A DNA stretch of 30,772 bases, from positions 1 to 30,772 of the forward strand of contig DATLAV010000141.1 of assembly GCA_035527235.1 (NCBI GenBank), read 5' to 3'. A model generated the notes under the pieces. It saw only the letters and a program-made list of their open reading frames with translations. It did no database searches and had not been told where the DNA came from. The stretch comes from BS750m-G28 sp035527235 (lineage in GTDB: Archaea > Thermoproteota > Bathyarchaeia > TCS64). Made by a program: the position numbers and the translations under genes. Within the stretch, counting starts at the first letter, position 1. Every line of letters starts with the position of its first letter. Below are positions 23,110 to 30,208 of the stretch, piece after piece.

Positions 23110-24504
23110 ATGAGTCCCAAGTTCTACACCGAGGATGAGGTGAACCGTCTCTACGGAGACGCCAAGTCCTACCTCATCAGGAGGTGGGAGCCTCGCCCCG
23201 GGTACAAGCCCCTGATACTCACCGGTGGTGAGGGAGTCTACTTCTGGGACGCGTCCGGCAAGAGGTACCTGGACCTGATCTCCCAGCTGTACAACGTCCA
23301 CATCGGCCTAAACAACAGAGAGGTCATCGAGGCGGCGAAGAGGCAGATGGACGAGATGGCCTACGCTTCCCCAAGCTACTTCAACGTCCCCCAGATCCAG
23401 CTGGCGAAGCGCCTCGCCCAGATAACCCCCGGTGACCTCTGTAAGACCTTCTTTGGGAACAGCGGCACAGAGGCAAACGAGGTGGCGATCAAGCTCGCTC
23501 AGCTCTACAAGGGCGCATCGAAGATCGTGAGCTTCTGGGATGCCTACCACGGCTCAACCTACGCGATGGTGAGCGTTGGCGGCAACATCAGAAACAGGCA
23601 GCATAAGGGCCTAAGCATCTTCGAGGAGTTCAAGCACGTGCCTAGCCCCTACTGCTACAGGTGCCCCTTCAAGAAGACGTACCCGGAGTGCGACCTCCTC
23701 TGCGCTGACTTCGTTAAGTACACCATCGAGAAGGAGGGCACGAGCACCGTCGCGGCTTTCATGGCGGAGCCCATCTGTAGCTGGGCGGGCCAGGTGGTGC
23801 CCCCTGACGGCTACTGGCAGAAGGTGAGGAAGATCTGCGACGAGACCGGGGTCCTCATGATCTTCGACGAGGTGATGACGGGCTTCGCCAGGACGGGGAA
23901 GATGTTCGCCTGCGAGCACTGGAACATCGTGCCTGACATCGGGACCTTCGCGAAGGGCATCACGGCGGGGTACGTCCCCCTTGGGGCGACCATCGTGAAT
24001 AAGAAGATCGCTGACCACTTCGACGAGAAGAGCTTCCCCCACAGCTACACATACAGCGGTCACGCCCTCGCCTGTGCCACGAGCCTTGCGGTTATCGACT
24101 TTTACTTCAAGGAGAAGCTGGCGGACAGGGCGGCGAAGATGGGGAAGTATATGATGGACGAGCTCAGGGGGATGCAGGAGAGACAGCCGGTCATCGGGGA
24201 TGTCAGGGGGCTCGGCCTGTTCATGGGTATCGAGCTCGTGGCGAACCCGGGGACGAAGGCGCAGATCCAGCCTGAGGGGCTTACTCCGGGGCAGAGTAGT
24301 GACCCAGAGCACAACCCGATGGTCTACCTGACGGATAAGGCGAAGGAGAGGGGGCTCATCTTCGGCTCCAGCCCTGGCACCGGGATCATAAGGATGATGC
24401 CCTATCTGATCATCACGGAGGAGCAGGTGGACGAGGGGCTAAAGATCCTAGAGGAGATCATCGCGGAGATGTCGAAGAAGTTCGACCTGCCCCGGAAAGG
24501 GTAG
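23110..24504 (+). CDS. Class III aminotransferase (PLP-dependent)
   Basis: The protein is 464 residues from ATG 23110. It has the fold-type I aminotransferase motifs GNSGTEANEVAIKLA (phosphate loop), AYHGSTYAMVSVGG, the FDEVMTGFARTGKMFA Asp motif and GTFAKGITAGYVPLG, where K282 binds pyridoxal phosphate. An insertion with four cysteines (YCYRCPFKKTYPECDLLC, about residues 181-198) is seen in a subset of archaeal and anaerobic class III enzymes and may bind metal. Substrate unclear; 4-aminobutyrate-like or omega-amino compounds are the usual ones. The A/T-rich promoter and palindrome upstream imply dedicated control. Confidence 0.94.
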   Translation: MSPKFYTEDEVNRLYGDAKSYLIRRWEPRPGYKPLILTGGEGVYFWDASGKRYLDLISQLYNVHIGLNNREVIEAAKRQMDEMAYASPSYFNVPQIQLAKRLAQITPGDLCKTFFGNSGTEANEVAIKLAQLYKGASKIVSFWDAYHGSTYAMVSVGGNIRNRQHKGLSIFEEFKHVPSPYCYRCPFKKTYPECDLLCADFVKYTIEKEGTSTVAAFMAEPICSWAGQVVPPDGYWQKVRKICDETGVLMIFDEVMTGFARTGKMFACEHWNIVPDIGTFAKGITAGYVPLGATIVNKKIADHFDEKSFPHSYTYSGHALACATSLAVIDFYFKEKLADRAAKMGKYMMDELRGMQERQPVIGDVRGLGLFMGIELVANPGTKAQIQPEGLTPGQSSDPEHNPMVYLTDKAKERGLIFGSSPGTGIIRMMPYLIITEEQVDEGLKILEEIIAEMSKKFDLPRKG

Positions 24505-24600
24505 AACCTCTTTTTCGTTTCAGAACCCTTTATTAGAACCTATACTACATGTCTTCCGAATCCCGGGTCGGTTGCGACTCGTATGTGTGTTTGATTCAGT

Positions 24601-25722
24601 ATGAAATTTGACGAGTTGAAGATCAGCCCCGAGGTGAAGAGGGGGCTTGCGGACAGGGGCTTCGACGAGATGTTCCCCATCCAGGAGATGGCCATCCCTG
24701 TGATGCTTGAGGGGAAGAACGTGATCGGGCAGGCGAAGACGGGGACGGGTAAGACCGCGGCCTTCGGGGTGCCCATGATTGAGGGGCTTGACTTCGAGGC
24801 GGAGGGGGTTCAGGGGCTTGTTCTGGCGCCGACCCGGGAACTCGCTGTCCAGATCTCAGAGGACCTAGCGAGTTACGGCAAGTACACGCCACTTAGGGTG
24901 CTCACGGTCTACGGTGGGGTCTCCATCGAGAGGCAGATGGACGAGCTGAGGAGGGGTGTCCACGTCGTCGTCGGGACGCCTGGGCGCATCATCGACCACA
25001 TCAGGAGGGGCACCCTTAGGCTGGACAGGGTGAGGTCCCTGGTGCTGGACGAGGCCGACAGGATGCTGGACATGGGCTTCATCGAGGACATAGAGTACAT
25101 CCTCCGGCAGACGCCGAGGGAGAAGCAGAGCAGCCTCTGGTCGGCGACGATAGACGATAACACGCAGCGGCTGTCCAGGCGGTATATCCCTAACCCCGAG
25201 GGGTTGATCGCCAGTAAGGATGAGATCGCTTTGGAGACCATCGACCAGCGGTACATGCTGGTGGTGGACTATGAGAAGTTCGAGACCCTTGAGAAGCTGA
25301 TAGAGAGGATGAAGATCGACCGGGCCCTCATCTTCTGCAGGCGTAGGACGACTGTTGACAGGCTCGCTAGCAGGCTGAAGAGGGCGGGTTTCGACGCGGA
25401 GGCGATCCATGGCCAGTTGAGCCAAGCGAGGAGGGAGTCGGTGCTCCACATGTTCAGGGAGGAGAAGCTCAGCTATATGGTGGCGACCGAGGTGGCGGCC
25501 CGGGGCCTTGATATCATCGACGTCCCGTTTATCATCAACTATGACATCCCGGACGACCCGTTCATGTACTTCCACAGGATTGGGAGGACCGCCAGGGCCG
25601 GCAAGTCGGGGACTGCGGTGACCTTCGTCACGCATGAGCAGAGTGAGGAGATGGAGCGCATCGAGGCCCTTACGGGCACTAAGATCAAGAAGATGACTCT
25701 GCCCCCGGACTTTCTCTTCTAG
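24601..25722 (+). CDS. DEAD-box RNA helicase
   Basis: The 373-residue core helicase lacks extra C-terminal domains. Visible motifs: Q motif around residues 20-28 (FDEMFPIQEMA), I AKTGTGKT (45-52), Ia PTRELA (77-82), Ib TPGR (126-129), II DEAD (150-153), III SAT (181-183), then IFCRR, VATEVAARGLDI, and VI HRIGRTARAG. This is a minimal ATP-dependent RNA-unwinding enzyme like archaeal homologues of eIF4A and bacterial DeaD/RhlE. It follows the aminotransferase after 96 bases that include a T5 run (24512-24518), so it is probably a separate transcript. Confidence 0.96.
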   Translation: MKFDELKISPEVKRGLADRGFDEMFPIQEMAIPVMLEGKNVIGQAKTGTGKTAAFGVPMIEGLDFEAEGVQGLVLAPTRELAVQISEDLASYGKYTPLRVLTVYGGVSIERQMDELRRGVHVVVGTPGRIIDHIRRGTLRLDRVRSLVLDEADRMLDMGFIEDIEYILRQTPREKQSSLWSATIDDNTQRLSRRYIPNPEGLIASKDEIALETIDQRYMLVVDYEKFETLEKLIERMKIDRALIFCRRRTTVDRLASRLKRAGFDAEAIHGQLSQARRESVLHMFREEKLSYMVATEVAARGLDIIDVPFIINYDIPDDPFMYFHRIGRTARAGKSGTAVTFVTHEQSEEMERIEALTGTKIKKMTLPPDFLF

Positions 25723-25766
25723 CCTACATGTTTTAAACGCCGAGACTAGAATAGCCTCTGGTGGTC

Positions 25767-26963
25767 ATGTCCGAGGCTTTCTTCAGTTCTCAGCCTTCCT
25801 CTGAGGAGATAGAAGCGAGGATTGCTGGGTATCCGTCGTGGTTGGAGGTTGATCTGGACCTCCTCGGTTGGAATCTTGAGAGGATCCGTGAGCGTGTTGG
25901 CGTCGAGATCGTCCCCTGCGTGAAGACGAATGCATACGGCCATGGGCTGGTTCCCGTCGTCGCCTATATGATGAAGCGGGGGGTTGGGCGGGTGCTCGTG
26001 GCGAAGCTCTGGGAGGCGATGCAGATCAGGGAGGCGGGCCTGGACTGCGGCGTTATAAACATGGATCCCTTGTTCACGGCAGGGCAGTTCGAGGAGGTGG
26101 TGGCGAAGGGGGTCACTCAGACCGTCTACCGGATGGAGGTGGCGCGGGGGATCAGTGAGGCAGCTATGAAGCAGGGGGTCGAGACGGAGGTCTTCGTGAA
26201 GGTGGACACGGGGCTGAACCGGGTGGGAGTGCGGCACGAGGGGGCGGCTGACCTCATCGAGGGCGTCGCGGGGCTCCCCGGGGTTCGTGTGGGAGGGGTC
26301 TTCTCGACGTTCACTGAGAACAGGAAGACGGACGCTCTCCAGCTCTCCCGGATACGGGGGCTGAGGGAGGAGCTGTCGTCGAGGGGGGTCGAGGTGCCCC
26401 ACTGGAGCATGGCGAGCAGTAATGCGGTGTTCCATTTCCCGGACTCCTTCCTGACGGCGGTGAGGCCGGGGCTGATGCTTTTCGGTATCTACCCTGAGCC
26501 GGAGGACCGGGGGGTGGGGGTGGAGTTGAGGCAGGTGCTCTCCTTCAGGGCGAGGCTGGAGCATGTGAAGTGGGTGGAGGAGGGGGAGTCGGTGACTTAC
26601 AGCGGCAGGTTCGTGGCACCCCGGAGGATGCGGGTGGGCACGGTGCATGCTGGCTACTCGGATGGCTGGCCCCGGGGGCTGACGAGGACGGGGGTCGTCC
26701 GTGTCGGGGGTGAGGTGAGGCCGGTGCTGGGCACGGTGTCGGTGAACCACCACGTGGTGGACGTCGACGGGCTGGAGGTGGACGCCGGGGATGTCGTGGA
26801 GCTGGTCTCCCGGGAGGGGGTGAACACGGTGGAGGCGGTCTCGGGGTTGGCGGGGGTCATGGTGTACAGTTTCTGCGTGGGTTTGAATCCGTTGCTGCCC
26901 CGGGTTTACGTGGAGGGGGGGGTCCCGGTGGCGTTGAGTGAGCCGCGGCTTGTGGAGGGGTAG
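25767..26963 (+). CDS. alr: Alanine racemase family protein (fold type III PLP enzyme)
   Basis: The 398-residue protein has the alanine racemase layout: PSWLEVDLDLLGWNLERIRE at the N-terminus, the PLP-lysine motif VKTNAYGHG (K53), KVDTGLNRVGV, and the C-terminal domain with HAGYSDGWPRG, which carries the second-domain catalytic tyrosine region (about residue 297). The next motif, normally GxVxMDQ, reads GTVSVNHHVVDV here: the conserved Asp is Asn. This could change substrate range. Archaea lack murein, so the role (D-amino acid metabolism or racemisation of another amino acid) is unclear. It lies 44 bases after the helicase gene. Confidence 0.9.
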   Translation: MSEAFFSSQPSSEEIEARIAGYPSWLEVDLDLLGWNLERIRERVGVEIVPCVKTNAYGHGLVPVVAYMMKRGVGRVLVAKLWEAMQIREAGLDCGVINMDPLFTAGQFEEVVAKGVTQTVYRMEVARGISEAAMKQGVETEVFVKVDTGLNRVGVRHEGAADLIEGVAGLPGVRVGGVFSTFTENRKTDALQLSRIRGLREELSSRGVEVPHWSMASSNAVFHFPDSFLTAVRPGLMLFGIYPEPEDRGVGVELRQVLSFRARLEHVKWVEEGESVTYSGRFVAPRRMRVGTVHAGYSDGWPRGLTRTGVVRVGGEVRPVLGTVSVNHHVVDVDGLEVDAGDVVELVSREGVNTVEAVSGLAGVMVYSFCVGLNPLLPRVYVEGGVPVALSEPRLVEG

Positions 26964-26970
26964 CGTCAGG

Positions 26971-26980
26971 ATTTAAATTT
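26971..26980 (+). promoter_or_regulatory. TATA box of the tRNA gene
   Basis: The site is ATTTAAATTT, centred about 29 bases before the first base of the tRNA at 27005. This is the expected archaeal spacing and indicates that the tRNA gene is expressed despite its inserted sequence. Confidence 0.65.
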
Positions 26981-27004
26981 GGGTTCTGTTATCTAGTTTG
27001 GGTA

Positions 27005-27111
27005 GCCGGGGTAGCATAGCTTGGCTAATGCGCTGGACTCATGATCCAGAGGTTTGTGGCACCAGTGCCCTAGCCGGATAGAGAGCGTGGGTTCAAATCC
27101 CGCCCCCGGCA
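27005..27111 (+). tRNA. tRNA with CAU anticodon (elongator Met, or Ile2), with extra sequence in the variable loop
   Basis: All arms pair: acceptor GCCGGGG (27005-27011) with CCCCGGC (27104-27110), D stem GCAT/ATGC, anticodon stem CTGGA/TCCAG with loop CTCATGA (CAT at 27040-27042), and T stem GTGGG/CCCGC with loop TTCAAAT. The discriminator is A. A T5 run follows at 27113. Between the anticodon stem and the T stem lie 37 bases instead of the usual 5 or so, which implies about 32 extra bases. The G1-C72 acceptor pair and a C-T-G-G-A anticodon stem rule out initiator Met; Ile2 (lysidine/agmatidine-type C34) cannot be excluded. This is the only complete tRNA gene in the window. Confidence 0.92.
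27054..27085 (+). other. 32-base insertion in the tRNA variable loop (candidate non-canonical intron)
   Basis: Removing these bases leaves a standard AGGTC variable loop. The insertion contains a hairpin (GGCA/TGCC around CCAG, 27058-27069) and outer pairing GGTT/AGCC (27051-27054 with 27072-27075). I tested splice positions by hand and found no clean bulge-helix-bulge motif, so the exact limits are uncertain and the splice may need a relaxed motif. The 3' half of this insertion is present in every downstream tRNA-derived repeat. Confidence 0.55.
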
Positions 27112-27112
27112 C

Positions 27113-27117
27113 TTTTT
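27113..27117 (+). terminator. T5 run after the tRNA
   Basis: Five T directly after the tRNA end is a common archaeal termination signal. Confidence 0.4.
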
Positions 27118-27185
27118 CTCTTTCTGCTTCGTTATAATGGCTGCCGCTTATAGCGGTTTTTCGCGGAGTAGACCGTGTTTTCTAA

Positions 27186-27430
27186 AGGAATGCGCGCTCC
27201 TTTTGACATGAATCGATATTTAATGGCGTCGTTTTCAGGTTCCTTTTGGCTGTAGGAGGGTTTTTCTCGTTCTGATGTATGTTCCCCCCTCCCCTCTTAT
27301 AGATCTTCGATTTTCTTGGAATGGCCCGTGTTTTGGTATGGAATCGGATCCGAGAGGAGGTGTTTTCGGGTTGCTTTCGTTGATTGGGTTGTTTTTCATT
27401 TGCAGATGCGTGACCCCCCCTACCTTTTTT
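27186..27430. repeat. Two imperfect tandem units, about 130 bp each; no gene in 27113-27736
   Basis: The stretch from the tRNA to the heliorhodopsin gene (about 620 bases) has no convincing gene. Within it, units starting near 27186 and 27319 share an order of landmarks: GGAATG, then TTTT, a GTTTTC-(A/G)GGTT block, a T-rich part, a GATG(T/C) and a C6-C7 run followed by CTT or CCTTT. Similarity is partial (about 60 percent by eye). The open frames over it have repeated low-complexity products, which reflects this duplication and not coding. Confidence 0.5.
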
Positions 27431-27486
27431 TGTACGGTGCGTTGCATTTGATGGACTCTGCTTCAATTCAGGTATCGCCTGGTTTG

Positions 27487-27532
27487 TGCGCTGGACTCAT
27501 GATCCAGAGGTTTGTGGCATCAGTTCCCTAGC
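27487..27532 (+). repeat. tRNA-derived copy A (anticodon arm plus 5' part of the insertion)
   Basis: This copy matches 27029-27074 of the tRNA gene at 44 of 46 positions. It has the intact anticodon arm (CTGGA, loop with CAT, TCCAG) and runs up to the hairpin of the insertion, then stops. It lacks the acceptor 5' strand and most of the D arm. The flanking bases TGCGC and GCGCA can pair and close the fragment. Its last 17 bases correspond to the first 17 of copy B 1.1 kb downstream, so A and B together look like one second tRNA copy split by an insertion. Confidence 0.85.
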
Positions 27533-27695
27533 GCGCGCATTTGAAGTAATTTTTTATTTGTAAATCTGTGTGATCTATCTACTCCTATGCAAAAATAGTG
27601 ATGAGTACAACCTACACCTGCTAATTGAAAACAATGTGAACTCTATGCGTAGTGAAGGACCGTGGGGAAAACACGTTTCCTAGGATCTCAAAAAG

Positions 27696-27706
27696 GTTCA
27701 TAAATC
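27696..27706 (+). promoter_or_regulatory. TATA-like box for the heliorhodopsin gene
   Basis: The site is GTTCATAAATC, about 31-41 bases before the TTG at 27737. No clear ribosome-binding site precedes the TTG, so a leaderless transcript is likely. Confidence 0.4.
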
Positions 27707-27736
27707 TTCATTCCAGAGTAAATAATCGGTTTTATC

Positions 27737-28561
27737 TTGAACTCCGCTGAAAGACGTGAGATAATAGCGAACTCACCGATCTCCTTCAACAACCTCAGGC
27801 GCTTCAACGTCGCCGCCGGGGTGCTGCATCTGGTGCAGGGCGCCCTGATGCTCTACCTTGGGCTGCTGCTGGAGTGGGAGAGGGACATCTACACCATCTA
27901 CCTCGATTTCAACATCCTAAGCACAAATCCACCCGTCTTCGAGGTTCTCCCAAACCCGCAGGTCGCGTTCACCATCGGCAATCTGGGCGTGATACTGGCC
28001 TCCTTTCCACTTATCTCCTCGCTGGCCCACTTCCTCATAGCCTTCCCGCTGAACGGCAGGTACAACGAGGCCCTCAGAAAGGGGATGAATCCTTACAGGT
28101 GGTACGAGTATTCGGTCTCCAGCTCCATCATGATAGTCCTCATCTGCTTCCTGACGGGGGTCTGGGAGCTCTGGTCCCTCGTGATGATCTTCGTTCTCAA
28201 CGCGATGATGATCGGGTTCGGCTACCTCATGGAGGTCCTAAACCAGGAGACTGAGAAGACCGACTGGTCCCCCTTCATACTTGGATGCGTCTCGGGTGCC
28301 ACCCCCTGGGTGGTCCTCTTCGTCTACTTCGTCTCAGCCATCCTGTCCACGGGGCTGGAGCCCCCCAACTTCGTCTACCTCATAATAGCCTTCTACTTCG
28401 TGATCTTCAACATCTTCGCCCTTAACATGGTGTTACAATACATGGGCGTTGGACGCTGGAGGGACTACCTCTATGGGGAACGGTTCTACGTCATCCTCAG
28501 CTTCGTGGCCAAGACCATCCTGTCGTGGATAGTCTTCGTCGGCATCTTCGCACCTTTCTAA
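27737..28561 (+). CDS. Heliorhodopsin
   Basis: The 274-residue seven-helix protein has the heliorhodopsin signatures in order: LRRFNVAAGVLHLVQGALML with H31, SSLAHFLIAF with H98, NPYRWYEYSVSSSIMI with counter-ion E124, LEV-type MEVLNQ, WSPFILGC then GATPWVV, FALNMVLQYMG, WRDYLYGE, and helix 7 LSFVAKTILSW with the retinal Schiff-base lysine K259. Spacings agree with the reference protein 48C12 (H23, H80, E107, K241) apart from about ten extra residues between the two histidines. Heliorhodopsins bind retinal with an inverted topology, N-terminus inside; their physiological role is debated. Codon use is G+C-rich like the chromosome. The gene lies alone between tRNA-derived copies A and B, and no retinal synthesis gene is in the window. 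Confidence 0.95.
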   Translation: MNSAERREIIANSPISFNNLRRFNVAAGVLHLVQGALMLYLGLLLEWERDIYTIYLDFNILSTNPPVFEVLPNPQVAFTIGNLGVILASFPLISSLAHFLIAFPLNGRYNEALRKGMNPYRWYEYSVSSSIMIVLICFLTGVWELWSLVMIFVLNAMMIGFGYLMEVLNQETEKTDWSPFILGCVSGATPWVVLFVYFVSAILSTGLEPPNFVYLIIAFYFVIFNIFALNMVLQYMGVGRWRDYLYGERFYVILSFVAKTILSWIVFVGIFAPF

Positions 28562-28568
28562 TTTTTTT
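28562..28568 (+). terminator. T7 run after the heliorhodopsin gene
   Basis: Seven T start directly after the stop codon; a plausible archaeal terminator that would confine the transcript to this unit. Confidence 0.45.
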
Positions 28569-28618
28569 CTTAACACACGGATTATTGAGCTGAATTACTG
28601 GTGAAGAAAAAAGATGAC

Positions 28619-28671
28619 GGCACCAGCGCCCAGGCCGGATAGAGAGCGTGGGTTCAAATCCACATACCGGC
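28619..28671 (+). repeat. tRNA-derived direct repeat B (insertion hairpin to acceptor end)
   Basis: This repeat matches 27058-27110 of the tRNA. A 28-base run (28634-28661) is identical and covers the 3' part of the insertion and the T arm up to the loop. The T-stem 3' strand and acceptor end are altered (one base appears lost), so no functional tRNA can be made. It closes the heliorhodopsin unit and precedes the nuclease-like gene. Confidence 0.9.
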
Positions 28672-28689
28672 TCTTTTCCTTCTAGCAGG

Positions 28690-28716
28690 TTTTTAATTTT
28701 TATAATAATAAATAGA
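28690..28716 (+). promoter_or_regulatory. A/T-rich promoter of the nuclease-like gene
   Basis: The stretch includes TTTTATAATAATAAA at about 28698-28712, with the ATG at 28728. The spacing suits a leaderless archaeal transcript. The composition resembles the gene and contrasts with the chromosome. Confidence 0.5.
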
Positions 28717-28727
28717 TTATTCTTATC

Positions 28728-29870
28728 ATGATAATCATTGATAAGGAAACCAATATCGTTGAAAGATGCAAACCAGTATCAATTCAAGATAACGTGATTA
28801 AAGAAGACTTTTTACAAAAATTATTATTTCATGAGCCTTCTATACTCCCAATAGGAGAAATTTATCCTGATTTTTCGAAATTGATACCTATTATGCGAGA
28901 ATTCCCTGTTAAATCAGGTTATATTGATGTTCTTTATGCAACACCCAACGGGAACATCTGTTTAGTAGAAACGAAGCTTTGGCGAAGCCCTGAAGCCCAC
29001 AGAACCGTCGTAGCTCAAATTATTGATTATGCATCAGATCTTGCGACTTTCTCGTTCCAAGAATTTTGTGAAGCTTCGACTAAACTGAGTGGAGAAGGAG
29101 CGATAGATTCGTTCTTTAAAACCCTGAGAAGGGACGGTATCAGAGTGAACAACATTGAGTTTCAGGCGAACATTCAACAATCACTGTCAACTGGACGCTT
29201 CCTCCTCCTGATAATTGGAGACAAAATATATCCTCAAGTTTCTTTGATCACCGAAGCAATCCAATCTGCACCACATCTCGAATTTTCAATAGCTCTTGCT
29301 GAATTGCGTTTCTATGAGTCGAACTCGGGATATCTCGTTGTACCCAATATCGTAGGCCGCACAAATGAAGTGACAAGGGCTGTAGTGAAAATTAGATATG
29401 AACAAAGCAAGCCTGAAATTGATGTAACGGCGTTCGAAGAAGAAACGAAATCTACACGAGGTAAAACCAATCGAAGAGATTTTCTAAGTCAAATGCCAGA
29501 GGACTTCGCAGATATCTTCCTCCCGATCTTCGAGGATTGGGAAAGGAGAGGTTATACGATATCATGGGGAACGGTTGGGTTTACAATCAGAACACTTCAT
29601 AAAAAGCGCTTTAAGACGATTCTAGAAATAGCTCCTTATTACTCTAGTATCTATTCAGAGAAATTTGAAAAGAGTAGGAAGCTTCCAACTGAGATTTGTC
29701 AAAGATTCAGAACTCAGGTAAGACGAAATTTGACGTTCAGACAGCTATTAAGTGAGGATCGTTCATACATCTATTACAAAGACTTGTCGCTTGAAGATTA
29801 TTCATTCTTGTTACGAGAATTTGATACAACTATAAAAGAATTGACCGATTACTATTCAAAGACATCATAA
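28728..29870 (+). CDS. PD-(D/E)XK nuclease-like protein, A/T-rich (probably acquired)
   Basis: The 380-residue protein has a PD-(D/E)XK-type core in the N-terminal third: a helix with E35 (LLFHEPSILPIGE), then SGYIDVLYATPNGNICLVET with D67, and E81-x-K83 in LVETKLW, followed by the helix QIIDYASDLATF with Q97. The middle (residues 110-210) is probably the rest of that domain; the last third is rich in charged residues and has no family I recognise. Codon use is markedly A/T-rich (AAA, GAA, ATT, TTA common), unlike all other long genes here. Flanking tRNA-derived repeats B and C suggest it arrived as a unit. A defence or restriction-type role is inference. Confidence 0.82.
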   Translation: MIIIDKETNIVERCKPVSIQDNVIKEDFLQKLLFHEPSILPIGEIYPDFSKLIPIMREFPVKSGYIDVLYATPNGNICLVETKLWRSPEAHRTVVAQIIDYASDLATFSFQEFCEASTKLSGEGAIDSFFKTLRRDGIRVNNIEFQANIQQSLSTGRFLLLIIGDKIYPQVSLITEAIQSAPHLEFSIALAELRFYESNSGYLVVPNIVGRTNEVTRAVVKIRYEQSKPEIDVTAFEEETKSTRGKTNRRDFLSQMPEDFADIFLPIFEDWERRGYTISWGTVGFTIRTLHKKRFKTILEIAPYYSSIYSEKFEKSRKLPTEICQRFRTQVRRNLTFRQLLSEDRSYIYYKDLSLEDYSFLLREFDTTIKELTDYYSKTS

Positions 29871-29893
29871 ATTCAGCAACCATCAAAAAACCA

Positions 29894-29935
29894 AGCCGGA
29901 TAGAGAGCGTGGGTTCAAATCCCGTCCCGGCACTT
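29894..29935 (+). repeat. tRNA-derived direct repeat C
   Basis: This repeat matches the tRNA from 27072 to its end and three bases beyond. The run 29894-29924 is identical over 31 bases; then there is one change and one missing C in the acceptor strand. It retains the CGGCAC end. It closes the nuclease-like unit; the RelE-type toxin gene ends 15 bases further on, on the opposite strand. Confidence 0.92.
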
Positions 29936-29950
29936 ATCGCGTCCTTATTT

Positions 29951-30208
29951 CTACCTGTATGCCCCTTTCCTGTGCCTAATGCTGTAAAGAATGACCGAAT
30001 TCTCCTTCTCGTCTATTATGTAGATCAACCTGTAGTTACCGGCTCTCAAGCTCCATTTACCTGTAAGAGCTCCGCGGAGTGGTTTCCCCAGTCGGGGATT
30101 CGACTCCAAGCTCATTATAAGTGGGTCGAACCTTCGCTTTACTTCTATTTCGAGGCCGCGGAACTCCCTCTCAAAGGTTCGAGTGGTCTTGATGCTATAT
30201 TTCGCCAG
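29951..30208 (-). CDS. RelE/ParE-family toxin (no standard start codon)
   Basis: Reading leftward from 30208 the frame encodes LAKYSIKTTRTFEREFRGLE, a middle with NPRLGKPLRGALTGKWSLRA, and ends GNYRLIYIIDEKENSVILY, then SIRHRKGAYR. This is a clear RelE-superfamily toxin of 85 residues, with the R-x-G-x-YR-x-IY core and the late RHR motif. The frame opens after a TGA and offers no ATG, GTG or TTG before the conserved part; CTG at 30208-30206 is the likely start. It overlaps the antitoxin stop, so translation may be coupled to it. Family members cleave mRNA on the ribosome or block gyrase. It may be functional with weak translation, or be disabled. Confidence 0.85.
   Translation of the reverse strand: MAKYSIKTTRTFEREFRGLEIEVKRRFDPLIMSLESNPRLGKPLRGALTGKWSLRAGNYRLIYIIDEKENSVILYSIRHRKGAYR

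Noticed and set aside
27044..27079. ATCC-AGA-GGTT and AGCC-GGAT pairing as a bulge-helix-bulge splice site
   Set aside because: The outer helices pair well, but cutting there would leave about 17 bases in the variable region, and the opposite bulge is not of the required form.
27005..27111. Initiator methionine tRNA
   Set aside because: The first pair is G-C, and the anticodon stem lacks the three consecutive G-C pairs typical of initiator tRNA.
27182..27531. Open frames on both strands in the spacer after the tRNA
   Set aside because: They have low-complexity products that mirror the tandem DNA duplication, overlap each other and one runs into copy A.
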